DNA from: DATMXT01 sp035560415
Lineage (GTDB): Bacteria; Bacillota; Clostridia; Oscillospirales; Feifaniaceae
NCBI GenBank assembly: GCA_035560415.1
Contig: DATMZG010000076.1
Coordinates: 1 to 28,746, forward strand
Reading direction: 5' to 3'
DNA length: 28,746 nt
Part shown: piece by piece, positions 16,032 to 24,040 of the stretch
How positions within the stretch are numbered: the stretch's first letter is position 1
Layout: the number at the start of each line of letters is the position of its first letter
Program-made: the position numbers and the translations under genes
Notes under the pieces: model-generated
What the model saw: the letters and a program-made list of their open reading frames with translations, nothing else
Told to the model about the DNA's origin: nothing
Database searches by the model: none

Positions 16032-16484
16032 TCAGAACTTGTTTTCGCCCCGCTCGACAATTAAGGTGACCGGCCCGTCGTTGACGAGCTCGACCTTCAT
16101 GTCGGCGCCAAATATGCCGCTTTCAACCGGCACCCCGTGGGCTCTGAGCGTCTCCTTGAAGAGCTCGAAGAGCGGAACGGCCCGCTCGGGGCGCTCGGCC
16201 GCGATGAAAGAGGGCCGCATGCCCTTTGTGCAGTTGCCGGCAATCGTGAAGTTGGGCACGACGAGCACGCCGCCACCCACATCTGAAAGGCTCAAGTTGA
16301 GCTTGCCGGCCGCGTCCTCAAAGACCCGCAGTCCCGCCACCTTGTCGGCCGCCCACCGGCAGTCCTCATCGGTGTCGCCGGCCCAGACCCCGAGCAGCAC
16401 CAAAAAGCCGCGGCCGACTTCGCCTGTCACTTCGCCGTCTATGCGGCAGACTGCCTTCGAAACCCGCTGAACGACCGCTTTCAA
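16032..16484 (-). CDS. dtd: D-aminoacyl-tRNA deacylase (Dtd)
   Basis: Removes D-amino acids (and glycine) mischarged onto tRNA, keeping translation homochiral. The 150-residue length is typical and the NDGPVT motif (about 135-140) is intact. The other active-site motif, usually SQFTL, reads PNFTI (Pro77 and Asn78 in place of Ser and Gln). The KGMRPSF segment that follows is conserved. The start is TTG 16484, overlapping the relA stop codon as TTGA, with AAGG five bases upstream. It belongs to the relA-dtd-MBL-hemZ run. The substitution may reflect a lineage variant. Confidence 0.93.
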   Translation of the reverse strand: MKAVVQRVSKAVCRIDGEVTGEVGRGFLVLLGVWAGDTDEDCRWAADKVAGLRVFEDAAGKLNLSLSDVGGGVLVVPNFTIAGNCTKGMRPSFIAAERPERAVPLFELFKETLRAHGVPVESGIFGADMKVELVNDGPVTLIVERGENKF

Positions 16485-18730
16485 CTGACCTTCCCCCTTC
16501 GGATTTCCGTCACGCCCTTGATTTTCATGAGCCGGGCGATGATTTGATTGAGATGGCCGACGTCGTTGACGTCGATGACGACCGAGATGACGCTAATGCC
16601 CCCGCTGCTGTCCTCTCTGGCGTTCATGGCGTGAATCGAGACCTTCATGTTGGCCAGCGCCATCGTCAGGTCGGCCAGAAGGCCGGTGCGGCCGATGCAG
16701 GAGATTTTGAGCTCGGTCTGATAGCTCGACTTGGCCTTGCCGGTCCACTGGACCGGAATCCACCGCTCGGTCTCAATGCCCTTTTCCACGCCGGACAAGA
16801 AGTTTTTGCAGTCCCGCCGGTGCACCGAGACGCCAAATCCCTTGGTGATGTACCCGACCACGTCGTCGCCCGGCAGCGGGTTGCAGCAGCGGGCGAATTT
16901 GATGAGGCAGTCATCCATGCCCTCAATCGAGATGCCGGACTGCGACTTGCCGGTCGGCAGCTTCGCCGCCTCGGGAAGCTTTTCCAGCACGCTCTGGTCG
17001 GAGGGCTTGTGGGTCTTGCCGTACTCCTCCTTGACCTTGGACAGCACTCTAAGTGAAGTCAGGCCGCCGTAGCCGATGGCGGCGTAGAGCTCATCCGGGC
17101 CCGTCACGCCCAGCCGCCGCGAAATTGGCCCCAGCATCTCCTCAAGCTCGTCTTCGGGCAGCGCGATGAGCGCCTGTTTTAACCCCTGTTCGAGTTCGGC
17201 CCTGCCCCGCTGGATGTTCTCGTCGCGCTTTTCCCGCTTGAACCACTGCTTGATTTTATTTTTGGCCTCGGTCGTCGTCGCAATGGACAGCCAGTCACGG
17301 CTGGGCCCCTTGCCGGCCTCCTTTGTGGTCATGACCTCGACGATGTCGCCGTTTTGCACCTTGTAGTCGAGGGTGACCATTTTGCCGTTGACCTTGGCCC
17401 CGATGGTGCGGTTGCCGACCTCGCTGTGAATGGCGTACGCGAAATCGATGGCGGTGGCGCCAATCGGCAGGTTGATGAGGTCGCCGCGGGGCGTAAAGAC
17501 AAAGACCTCGTCGTCGAAAAAGTCGATTTTGAAAGTCGACATGAAGTCCTCGGGGTCTGCCGCCGTCGACTGAATTTCGAGAATTTTGCGCACCCACTCG
17601 AGCTTGCCGTCCAGCGAATCCTTTTTCGACATGCCCCTCTTGTACTTCCAGTGGGCCGCGATGCCGAGCTCCGCCGTGCGGTGCATATCCCAGGTGCGAA
17701 TTTGCACCTCAAAGGGCATGCCCTCGGTGCCGATGACGGTGGTGTGGATGCTCTGATACATGTTGGGCTTTGGGGTCGAAATGTAGTCCTTGAGCTTGCC
17801 GGGGATGGAGCGCCACATGTCGTGAATGACGCCGAGCACGTTGTAGCACTCCTCGACCGTGTTGACGATGACCCGCAGCGCGTAGAGGTCGTAAATTTCG
17901 GACAGCGTCTTGTTTTGTTTGTACATCTTGTTGTAGACGCTGTAAATGTGCTTGACCCGGCCCTCAATTTTGCAGCCGGGAAATTCCGGCCCGATGCGCT
18001 CCTCGAGCTTTTTCATGACGCCCTCGAGGAAGCTCTCCCGCTCGGAAGCTCTCGCTTCAAACTCGCGGCTGATTTCGGCGTAGCCGATGGGGTCGAGATA
18101 CCGCAGCGACAAATCTTCCAGCTCGACTTTCATGCGCTGCATGCCAAGCCGGTGGGCTAAGGGCGCGTAGACCTCCATGGTCTCGCGGGACTTCTCGCGG
18201 CGCTTGTAGTCGGGCATTGCGGCTAAAGTGCGCATGTTGTGCAGCCGGTCGGCCAGTTTGATGATGATGACCCGGATGTCCTTGGCGGTGGCCAAAAACA
18301 TTTTGCGCAGGTTTTCCACCTGCTCCTCTTCCTTGCTCGTGTAGGGGATTTTGCCGAGCTTCGTCACGCCGGCGACCAGAGCCGCAATGTCGGGCCCGAA
18401 GTCCCGTTTGACCTCTTTCTCGGTCACCTTGGTGTCCTCGACCACGTCGTGCAGCAGGGCCGAGACGACGCATTCGGTGTCCATGCCGAGCCCCGCGAGA
18501 ATGCGGGCGACCTCGACCGGATGCGAGATGTACTCCTCGCCGGAACGGCGCATTTGCCCCTTGTGGGCTTCGCGGGCGGTGCAAAACGCCTTGTTGATGA
18601 GCTCCATGTCATACGGGTGGCCCGATGCCTCGAGGTCTGCAACCAGCAGTCTGCCCAGCGCGTCCTCGGTGATGGGGACGGCGGGTTCGGACTCGGCGCC
18701 GGACCGCGGGACGCTATTTTGTTCTTCCAT
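16481..18730 (-). CDS. relA: Bifunctional (p)ppGpp synthetase/hydrolase (Rel)
   Basis: Makes and degrades the stringent-response alarmone (p)ppGpp. The 749-residue protein has all the expected domains. The HD hydrolase spans about 45-200 (ISH at 70, LLHDVVEDT with His94-Asp95). The synthetase spans about 240-360 (YDLYALRVIV, YQSIHTTVIG). TGS covers about 405-470 (FTPRGDLINLPIGATAIDFAYAIHSEVG). A CC/RIS region (KFARCCNPLPGD) and an ACT domain (about 670-745) complete it. The synthetase loop reads KLKDYISTPKPN, a basic motif as in bifunctional enzymes. The HD residues are intact, so both activities are predicted. ATG 18730 has AAAGG upstream. dtd overlaps its end by four bases. Confidence 0.97.
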   Translation of the reverse strand: MEEQNSVPRSGAESEPAVPITEDALGRLLVADLEASGHPYDMELINKAFCTAREAHKGQMRRSGEEYISHPVEVARILAGLGMDTECVVSALLHDVVEDTKVTEKEVKRDFGPDIAALVAGVTKLGKIPYTSKEEEQVENLRKMFLATAKDIRVIIIKLADRLHNMRTLAAMPDYKRREKSRETMEVYAPLAHRLGMQRMKVELEDLSLRYLDPIGYAEISREFEARASERESFLEGVMKKLEERIGPEFPGCKIEGRVKHIYSVYNKMYKQNKTLSEIYDLYALRVIVNTVEECYNVLGVIHDMWRSIPGKLKDYISTPKPNMYQSIHTTVIGTEGMPFEVQIRTWDMHRTAELGIAAHWKYKRGMSKKDSLDGKLEWVRKILEIQSTAADPEDFMSTFKIDFFDDEVFVFTPRGDLINLPIGATAIDFAYAIHSEVGNRTIGAKVNGKMVTLDYKVQNGDIVEVMTTKEAGKGPSRDWLSIATTTEAKNKIKQWFKREKRDENIQRGRAELEQGLKQALIALPEDELEEMLGPISRRLGVTGPDELYAAIGYGGLTSLRVLSKVKEEYGKTHKPSDQSVLEKLPEAAKLPTGKSQSGISIEGMDDCLIKFARCCNPLPGDDVVGYITKGFGVSVHRRDCKNFLSGVEKGIETERWIPVQWTGKAKSSYQTELKISCIGRTGLLADLTMALANMKVSIHAMNAREDSSGGISVISVVIDVNDVGHLNQIIARLMKIKGVTEIRRGKVS

Positions 18731-18749
18731 ATCCGGACGCCTTTCTTTC

Positions 18750-20789
18750 TCAGCTTTTCGCCTTGAGCGATTGGAGGATTTTTGACTGGTTTAAGTTGAT
18801 TTTGCCCTCAATTTTATTGACGGTGATGGCCCCGTCCGCCCGGCGGATGATGCCCATCTCCTCCAAGACGTCGAGGCAGATGGCGGCCCGGAAGGGGTCC
18901 ATGACCCCCGACGGGACAGTGGCAAGCCGGCGGGCCATCTCCCGCACCGAGCCCGAAAAGCCCGATTGCAGCAGCTTATAGACGGCGACAAAGTCCGACT
19001 TCACGGGGGCCGGGGCGTCGTCGTCGCCGCTCTCCCCGCGGGCGGCGTAGCGGGCAAGCCCGCCGTCGAGCGCTTTGCGCTGGGAGGCGGCCTCCCTGAG
19101 GTCTTTAATCACCACCTGCACCGAGGTCTCGCCCCGATAGATGGAGAGGTCGAGCGTACAGCAGATGTCAATTCGCTCCCCGACCCCAAAGGGCATGTCG
19201 GCCGTCCCGCTGCCGAACATAAAACAGGTCAGCCGCTGCCCCCCGTTTGTCAGCGTCAGCCGCAGATGCTTGTCGCCCGACATGGGCGCAATGTCGGCTA
19301 TGGACATCTCGCGGCACAAAAAGACTGGAGCCGGATTGCCCATGCCGTAGGGCTCGAGATAGGAGACGTCGTGGACGGTGGCGGTTGTGACGTCGCCCCC
19401 CGCAATTTCGCAGTCGATGGAGAGCCTTGAGATGAGGTCCTCCTCGGTCAGCCGCTCGGCGGCGATGGCCCAGAGCGCCTCTTTAAAGGCCTCGAAGTTC
19501 TCGCGGCGCAGCGAGAGTCCCGCGGCCAAAGCGTGGCCGCCGAACTTTTCAAGGAGGGGACTGCAGGCCCCCAAGGCGTCATAGATGTTGAAGGCCGGGA
19601 TGCTGCGGCAGGAGCCCTTGCCGCCTCCGGCCTCGTCAAAGGAGATCATGACGCAGGGCAGGTGGTAGATGTCGGTCAGCCGGGAGGCCACAATGCCGAT
19701 GATGCCGTGGTGCCAGCCCTGCTCGGCCAGAATGATCACTTTGCGCTTTGCAAAGTCGGGGTCGGCCGCAAGCATGGCCTGCGCCCCCTGGAGGATTTTG
19801 TTCTCCTCCTCCTGCCGTGTGCGGTTGGCGTCGCACAGCTCCTTCGCCGCCCCTTCGGCGCGGTTTCTGTCCCCGGTTAAAAAAAGCTCCACCGCCATGT
19901 CGGCGCAGCCGAGGCGACCGGCCGCGTTGACGCGGGGCGCAAGCGTATAGCCTATGGTGCCGGCCGTCAGCCGTTTTTGGCCGACGCCGGAGTTTGCGAT
20001 GAGGGCCTTAAGCCCCGCGTCGCTCGTGTGTTCAATGCGTTTTATGCCGAGCGACACCAGCACGCGGTTTTCGCCCGTCAGCGGCATGACGTCGGCAATG
20101 GTGCCAAAGGCCGCGAGTTCGGCGTACCGGTCGATGCAGCTCTGCAGTTTCTCTCTGCCCTCCATGGCGCAGATGAGCTTAAAGACGACCCCGACGCCGG
20201 CCAGCTCCTTAAAGGGATAGGCGCTGTCCGGCCGCTTGGGGTTGACGACGGCGCAAGCCGCCGGAAGCTCCGGGCGGCACTCGTGGTGGTCGGTCACGAC
20301 GACGTCGAGCCCGAGGCTTTTGGCGTGGGCGATCTCCTCGATGGCCGTGATTCCGGAGTCCACCGTGATGACAAGGCGGGTCCCGTCCTCCACGATGTGG
20401 TCAATGGCGGAAAGGCTTACGCCGTAGCCCTCCTCGGTGCGGCTCGGAATGTAGTAGCCGACCGCGGCGCCCCGGCCGGTCAGGTACCGGTGCAAAATGG
20501 CGGTCGAGGTCACGCCGTCCACGTCGTAGTCGCCGAATATGGTGATGCGCTCTTTATTTTCAATGGCCCCTTCGATTCTGGCCACAGCTTTGTCCATGTC
20601 GGTCAGCAGCAGCGGATCGTGCAGGGAGTCAATGGACTTGTTTAAGAAGCTCCCCGCAAGCTCGGCAGTTGTAAGTCCCCGGTTGATGAGGAGCCTTGCG
20701 ATGATTTCGGACACGCCGAGCGTCAGGCAAAGGGCCGAAACGTCCCCGGGGGACTGCTCTTTGATGACCCATGTGCGCTGTCTGACCAA
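18750..20789 (-). CDS. recJ: Single-strand-specific 5'-3' exonuclease RecJ
   Basis: DHH-family exonuclease acting in recombination and mismatch or base-excision repair. About 680 residues. The catalytic motifs are intact: DYDVDG (about residues 87-92), ITVDSG, VTDHHE (DHH about 167-169) and GGHALAAGLSL. The OB-fold and extra C-terminal domains seen in Firmicutes RecJ follow. The start is taken as TTG 20789 with AGAGGTGA about five bases upstream; a GTG three codons earlier (20798) is possible but sits inside that site. A 19-base gap leads to relA. In many Firmicutes apt (adenine phosphoribosyltransferase) lies between the two, and it is absent here. Confidence 0.95.
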   Translation of the reverse strand: MVRQRTWVIKEQSPGDVSALCLTLGVSEIIARLLINRGLTTAELAGSFLNKSIDSLHDPLLLTDMDKAVARIEGAIENKERITIFGDYDVDGVTSTAILHRYLTGRGAAVGYYIPSRTEEGYGVSLSAIDHIVEDGTRLVITVDSGITAIEEIAHAKSLGLDVVVTDHHECRPELPAACAVVNPKRPDSAYPFKELAGVGVVFKLICAMEGREKLQSCIDRYAELAAFGTIADVMPLTGENRVLVSLGIKRIEHTSDAGLKALIANSGVGQKRLTAGTIGYTLAPRVNAAGRLGCADMAVELFLTGDRNRAEGAAKELCDANRTRQEEENKILQGAQAMLAADPDFAKRKVIILAEQGWHHGIIGIVASRLTDIYHLPCVMISFDEAGGGKGSCRSIPAFNIYDALGACSPLLEKFGGHALAAGLSLRRENFEAFKEALWAIAAERLTEEDLISRLSIDCEIAGGDVTTATVHDVSYLEPYGMGNPAPVFLCREMSIADIAPMSGDKHLRLTLTNGGQRLTCFMFGSGTADMPFGVGERIDICCTLDLSIYRGETSVQVVIKDLREAASQRKALDGGLARYAARGESGDDDAPAPVKSDFVAVYKLLQSGFSGSVREMARRLATVPSGVMDPFRAAICLDVLEEMGIIRRADGAITVNKIEGKINLNQSKILQSLKAKS

Positions 20790-20826
20790 GCCCTTCACCT
20801 CTCAAACACAATTTAAAAGTAATGTT

Positions 20827-20945
20827 TTATACTACTGCAAGCGCACAGCGCGCAGTAGTATAATGGTCGCATATGCGTTCGCCCGCAGGGCGAAAATCGC
20901 ATGCGGGAAATGGGAATATATAATAGCCGCGTTGCGGCTATTATA
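20827..20945. repeat. Three consecutive inverted repeats upstream of recJ
   Basis: First: TTATACTACTGC (20827-20838) pairs perfectly with 20852-20863, with an inner GCGC-ACA-GCGC. Second: TTCGCCC-GCA-GGGCGAA (20878-20894), extended by GCATATGCG/CGCATGC with small bulges. Third: TATAATAGCCGC (20919-20930) pairs perfectly with 20934-20945 around GTT. None has a T run. The gap 20790-20992 holds no ORF. It could be a small palindromic repeat element, an RNA structure in the recJ leader, or a cluster of operators. Confidence 0.75.
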
Positions 20946-20969
20946 CCATAATTCCGCTTGCCATGTCTA
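20940..20969 (-). promoter_or_regulatory. Candidate promoter for the recJ-relA-dtd-MBL-hemZ operon
   Basis: On the minus strand, TAGACA (20964-20969) and TATAAT (20940-20945) are separated by 18 bases, with a TGG just before the -10 giving an extended -10 (TGGTATAAT). Transcription would begin near 20933, inside the loop of an inverted repeat, leaving a leader of about 140 bases. Functional use is inferred. Confidence 0.5.
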
Positions 20970-20992
20970 TAGCGGCATGGGGGCGCAGAAGC

Positions 20993-21403
20993 CTACTTGT
21001 CACAGACCGAGATGATTTTGTGGGTCGGTTTGCCGCTCTTCGTAATTTTGCGGTTGACAAAGAGGGCCGGCACAAATCCGATGAGAAAACCGGCTAAGGA
21101 GCCAAACAGCCCCGCGTCCTCGCCCCGGGCAAGCAGCGCAAAATAGCCGGCAATGCCGGTGACTATGGGCAGCAGGTAGACCAGCATTGCAAGGCCCATG
21201 ACGCCGCCGGTGCCGCTTTCAAGCACGACCCGGTCGCCGGCCACCGTGTAGAGCCCGCCGTTGTCGGCCTCCACGTCAAGCCGGGAGGCTCCGCCGCAGG
21301 CGGCGCAGTTGTGGCCGCAGTTCTCGCCGCAGGCGGCGCTTCGGAAAATGGCCACAAGGCTTGTGGCCCCCTTATTTTCAAGTACAATTCCTTCAATTCT
21401 CAT
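20993..21403 (-). CDS. SoxR-reducing/RseC-family membrane protein
   Basis: A 136-residue protein resembling RseC/RsxC-associated proteins that tune redox or envelope stress responses. A beta-rich N-terminus carries the cysteine cluster CGENCGHNCAAC (Cys 25, 29, 33 and 36). Two hydrophobic helices follow (GLAMLVYLLPIVTGIAGYFALL and a second around FGSLAGFLIGFVPALFV), then a basic tail. The start is ATG 21403 with AAAGGA eight bases upstream, overlapping the patatin-like gene end by 11 bases. No rnf/rsx genes are present in the window, so its partner is unknown. Confidence 0.85.
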   Translation of the reverse strand: MRIEGIVLENKGATSLVAIFRSAACGENCGHNCAACGGASRLDVEADNGGLYTVAGDRVVLESGTGGVMGLAMLVYLLPIVTGIAGYFALLARGEDAGLFGSLAGFLIGFVPALFVNRKITKSGKPTHKIISVCDK

Positions 21404-22295
21404 GTGTGGTTTCCTTTCGAAAGAAGTCCTCCAGCGTTTTTCGGTTTTCGGCCGCAATGGCGACCCCGCGCAGATAGAGCGTGTTTCCGACGCCGGTGTC
21501 AAATGTCTGCACGTCGTCGGCGTTGACGGTCAGCACTTTGTCTGCCGACTCGGCCAGCACCGTCGTCAGCTGCGACGACATGAGGTCCATGGCCCGGATG
21601 GCGGTGTCATAGAGCGAGCGGGGGGTGCCGCTCATCCGGAAGTTCTGCAAAGAGCAGGCCAGCACCTTGTCGGCCCCCATGAGCCGCAGCGGCCAGATGG
21701 GGATGTTCATGCGCAGACCGCCGTCCACAAGCCGGTTGCCCTCATAGACGACCGAGGAAAAGAGCAGCGGAAAGGCACAGGACGCCCGCACCGCGACGGC
21801 AATCGGCGCGTCGGTGATGCAGGAGTAGTGCTCCGAAGGCGGAAATCCCGAGCTGTCGGAGCAAAAGAAAATGAGCCTGCTCGTGTTGATGTCCACTGCC
21901 GGAATGAGGAGCGGCATTTCAAGGTCCTTGAAATATTTCATGCCGAGCTTGTCGAAAGCGCCTGCGATGATCTCCTGCACAAAGATGGAGTCCCGAAGCC
22001 CGTCGCGGCCGGCCAGCCGCCCCTTTCTCTCGGAGGGGGGCGGCACAAAGAGATTGCTCACGGGGTTTTTGAGCGACCGCTTGCCTTTGAAGGCCCGCTC
22101 GACGTCCATGAAGAAGGCCAGCATGTCGGTCGCCTTCATGCCGGCCGCGTACAAGGAGGCCACGACCGAGCCCATGCTGGTGCCGCCCGCCATGTCGGCC
22201 GAAAGCCCCGCCTGCTCCATGACGTCAATGATCCCGATGTGTGAAAAGCCGCGTATGCCGCCGCCGGCAAAAGAAATTGCGTTTTTCGTACCCAT
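21393..22295 (-). CDS. Patatin-like phospholipase
   Basis: A 300-residue patatin/RssA-type acyl hydrolase. The oxyanion-hole motif GGGIRG is at residues 11-16. The nucleophile elbow is GTSMG (Ser40), and the catalytic Asp lies in VDGGLRMNIP (Asp191). All parts of the Ser-Asp dyad are intact. No signal peptide is seen, so it is likely cytoplasmic, acting on membrane lipids or acyl esters. The start is ATG 22295 with AGGAGGTG ten bases upstream; a longer frame to 22397 begins without such a site. It overlaps the RseC-like gene by 11 bases, implying cotranscription. Confidence 0.92.
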   Translation of the reverse strand: MGTKNAISFAGGGIRGFSHIGIIDVMEQAGLSADMAGGTSMGSVVASLYAAGMKATDMLAFFMDVERAFKGKRSLKNPVSNLFVPPPSERKGRLAGRDGLRDSIFVQEIIAGAFDKLGMKYFKDLEMPLLIPAVDINTSRLIFFCSDSSGFPPSEHYSCITDAPIAVAVRASCAFPLLFSSVVYEGNRLVDGGLRMNIPIWPLRLMGADKVLACSLQNFRMSGTPRSLYDTAIRAMDLMSSQLTTVLAESADKVLTVNADDVQTFDTGVGNTLYLRGVAIAAENRKTLEDFFRKETTHEN

Positions 22296-22351
22296 GAAGG
22301 CGAGACACCTCCTTATGTCAAAGTCCCCGCTTGCCCGGTGAATTCTATATT

Positions 22352-22448
22352 TTATTCCCCACGCCGCCCGCGTGTCACGGCATGATTGAGGCGGCAAAAA
22401 GCGCCATCGTGGAACATCTTATTCCGCGCACGGCCCGCGTGTCACGGC
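22352..22448. repeat. Direct repeat with 67-base period at the end of the FAD oxidoreductase gene
   Basis: Two copies of a 30-base unit, at 22352-22381 and 22419-22448. Each is TTATTCC, then seven variable bases, then a perfectly repeated 16-mer GCCCGCGTGTCACGGC containing the palindrome CGTG-T-CACG. The upstream-strand copy includes the stop codon of the FAD oxidoreductase gene. The other lies in the 146-base gap (22296-22441) before the patatin gene, which otherwise holds nothing recognisable. Confidence 0.75.
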
Positions 22449-24037
22449 CCCTCCCGCAGCGCCCCGTACCGCGCCAGGATGGCCTCGGCCGCCCGCAGCC
22501 CGTCGACGGCGGCCGACACGATGCCCCCGGCGTATCCCGCCCCTTCGCCGGCCGGATAGACGCCGCCAAGCCCCGTCAGCTGCCCGTCCTCGCGCGGCAT
22601 GCGCCAGGGGGCGCTCGTGCGGGTCTCGATGCCGGTCAAAATTCCGCCCGCAAATCCGGGGTAGAGCCCCTCAAACCGGGCAAGTCCCGCTTTGAGCAGC
22701 GCCTCGGGCCCCGGCGGCAGCAGTCCCGCAAGGGAGCGCTCCCGCACGCCTCTTGCGTAGGTGGGACTCGCCGCAGTCGGTTTTGCGGTGCGAATGCCGG
22801 CAAATTTGTCTGCCCGCTCCATGGGGGCCCTGTAGCCCTCGGAAAAGGCTGCCCGCTCAATGGCCCTTTGACAGGCAATCGCCTCAAGGGGTCCGCCCAA
22901 AATGTCCTCCGGCAGCACTGAGGCCACGACGGCGGCGTTTGCCATCGCGCCGTCCCGGCCGCTGTAGCTCATGCCGTTTGTGACAATGCCGCCGACTTCA
23001 GACGCCGCGGGGACGACGACGCCCCCCGGGCACATGCAAAAAGTGTAGCAGCCGCGCTCCCCCGCGCGGTGGGAGAGCTGGTATTCGGCCGGCGGCAGCG
23101 AGGGGCGGGCCCCCGCCCCGTAAAACATGTCATTGACTTCGCCCTGCGTGTGCTCAATGCGAAAACCGACCGAAAAGGGCTTTTTTTCAAGCGCCGTGCC
23201 GAGCCCCGCCAGCATGGTCACGGTGTCCCTCGCGCTGTGGCCCACGGCCAGCACCAGCGCCTCACAGGGAATCTCTCCGACAGAGGTCTCGGCCGACTTC
23301 AGTATGCCCTCCCCGCGAAGCCCCGTCAGCCGCACGCCAAAGCGCACTTCGCCGCCAAGGGCAATAATCTCGCGGCGCATGGACTTGACAATCTCCCGCA
23401 GCTTATCGGTGCCGACGTGGGGATGCGCCTCAATGAGGACGTCAGGGGAGGCCCCGTGGGCCGCAAAGGTCTCAAGCACCGTGCGGCACCGGGGGTCCCC
23501 GATGCGGGTCGTAAGCTTGCCGTCCGAAAAGGAGCCGGCGCCCCCTTCGCCGAACTGGACGTTGGCCTCGGGGTCAAGCTCGCCCGACTGCCAAAACCGG
23601 GTGCAGGCCGCGGCTCTGCTGTCCATGTCGGGCCCGCGCTCCAGCACCAAGGGGCGCATGTGGGCCCTGGCCAGGAGCAGCGCCGCAAAAATTCCGGCCG
23701 GCCCAAAGCCTGTCACGACCGGCCGGTGGGCGAGAATCTCAGTTCCCCGCGCAAGGGGCGGGGAGGGGGACTCGGTCAAAAGCCGGATGTTCTTCTGGTC
23801 GGTCACGCGGGAGAGAATCGCGGCGGTCTCACCTGTATACGGGGTGATTCTCACCGAGTAGACCATTTTTATTCGCCCCGGCTTTCTGGCGTCCACCGAA
23901 CGGCGGCAGACGGCGGCCGTCGCCTGCGCGGGGGAGAGCCCCACTTTGCGCAGTGCAATGGCCGCCGCAGTTTGCTCCGGTGTGCCGGGCGTCAACATGA
24001 TTTGTCCAACAATAATGCTGTTCATCTTGCCATCCAT
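22442..24037 (-). CDS. FAD-dependent dehydrogenase/oxidoreductase (COG2509-like)
   Basis: A 531-residue flavoprotein. An N-terminal extension of about 100 residues precedes the dinucleotide-binding fold VVTGFGPAGIFAALLLARAHMRPLVLERG (GxGxxG at 110-115). GEGGAGSFSDGKLTTRI follows, and a second FAD-contact region sits at the C-terminus (GVYPAGEGAGYAGGIVSAAVDGLRAAEAI). This matches the widespread uncharacterised FAD-dependent dehydrogenases. Two Cys lie near FCMCPGG. It begins four bases after cdaR, and an ATG four codons in (24025) is an alternative start. It stands where glmM often follows cdaR. The substrate is unknown. Confidence 0.88.
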   Translation of the reverse strand: MDGKMNSIIVGQIMLTPGTPEQTAAAIALRKVGLSPAQATAAVCRRSVDARKPGRIKMVYSVRITPYTGETAAILSRVTDQKNIRLLTESPSPPLARGTEILAHRPVVTGFGPAGIFAALLLARAHMRPLVLERGPDMDSRAAACTRFWQSGELDPEANVQFGEGGAGSFSDGKLTTRIGDPRCRTVLETFAAHGASPDVLIEAHPHVGTDKLREIVKSMRREIIALGGEVRFGVRLTGLRGEGILKSAETSVGEIPCEALVLAVGHSARDTVTMLAGLGTALEKKPFSVGFRIEHTQGEVNDMFYGAGARPSLPPAEYQLSHRAGERGCYTFCMCPGGVVVPAASEVGGIVTNGMSYSGRDGAMANAAVVASVLPEDILGGPLEAIACQRAIERAAFSEGYRAPMERADKFAGIRTAKPTAASPTYARGVRERSLAGLLPPGPEALLKAGLARFEGLYPGFAGGILTGIETRTSAPWRMPREDGQLTGLGGVYPAGEGAGYAGGIVSAAVDGLRAAEAILARYGALREGP

Positions 24038-24040
24038 ACG

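Noticed and set aside
17354..18160. 268-codon plus-strand frame inside relA
   Set aside because: Antisense shadow of the conserved Rel synthetase and HD domains, with no supporting start signal.
20827..20945. CRISPR or tandem-repeat interpretation of the palindromes upstream of recJ
   Set aside because: The three inverted repeats differ in sequence and have no regular spacer structure.
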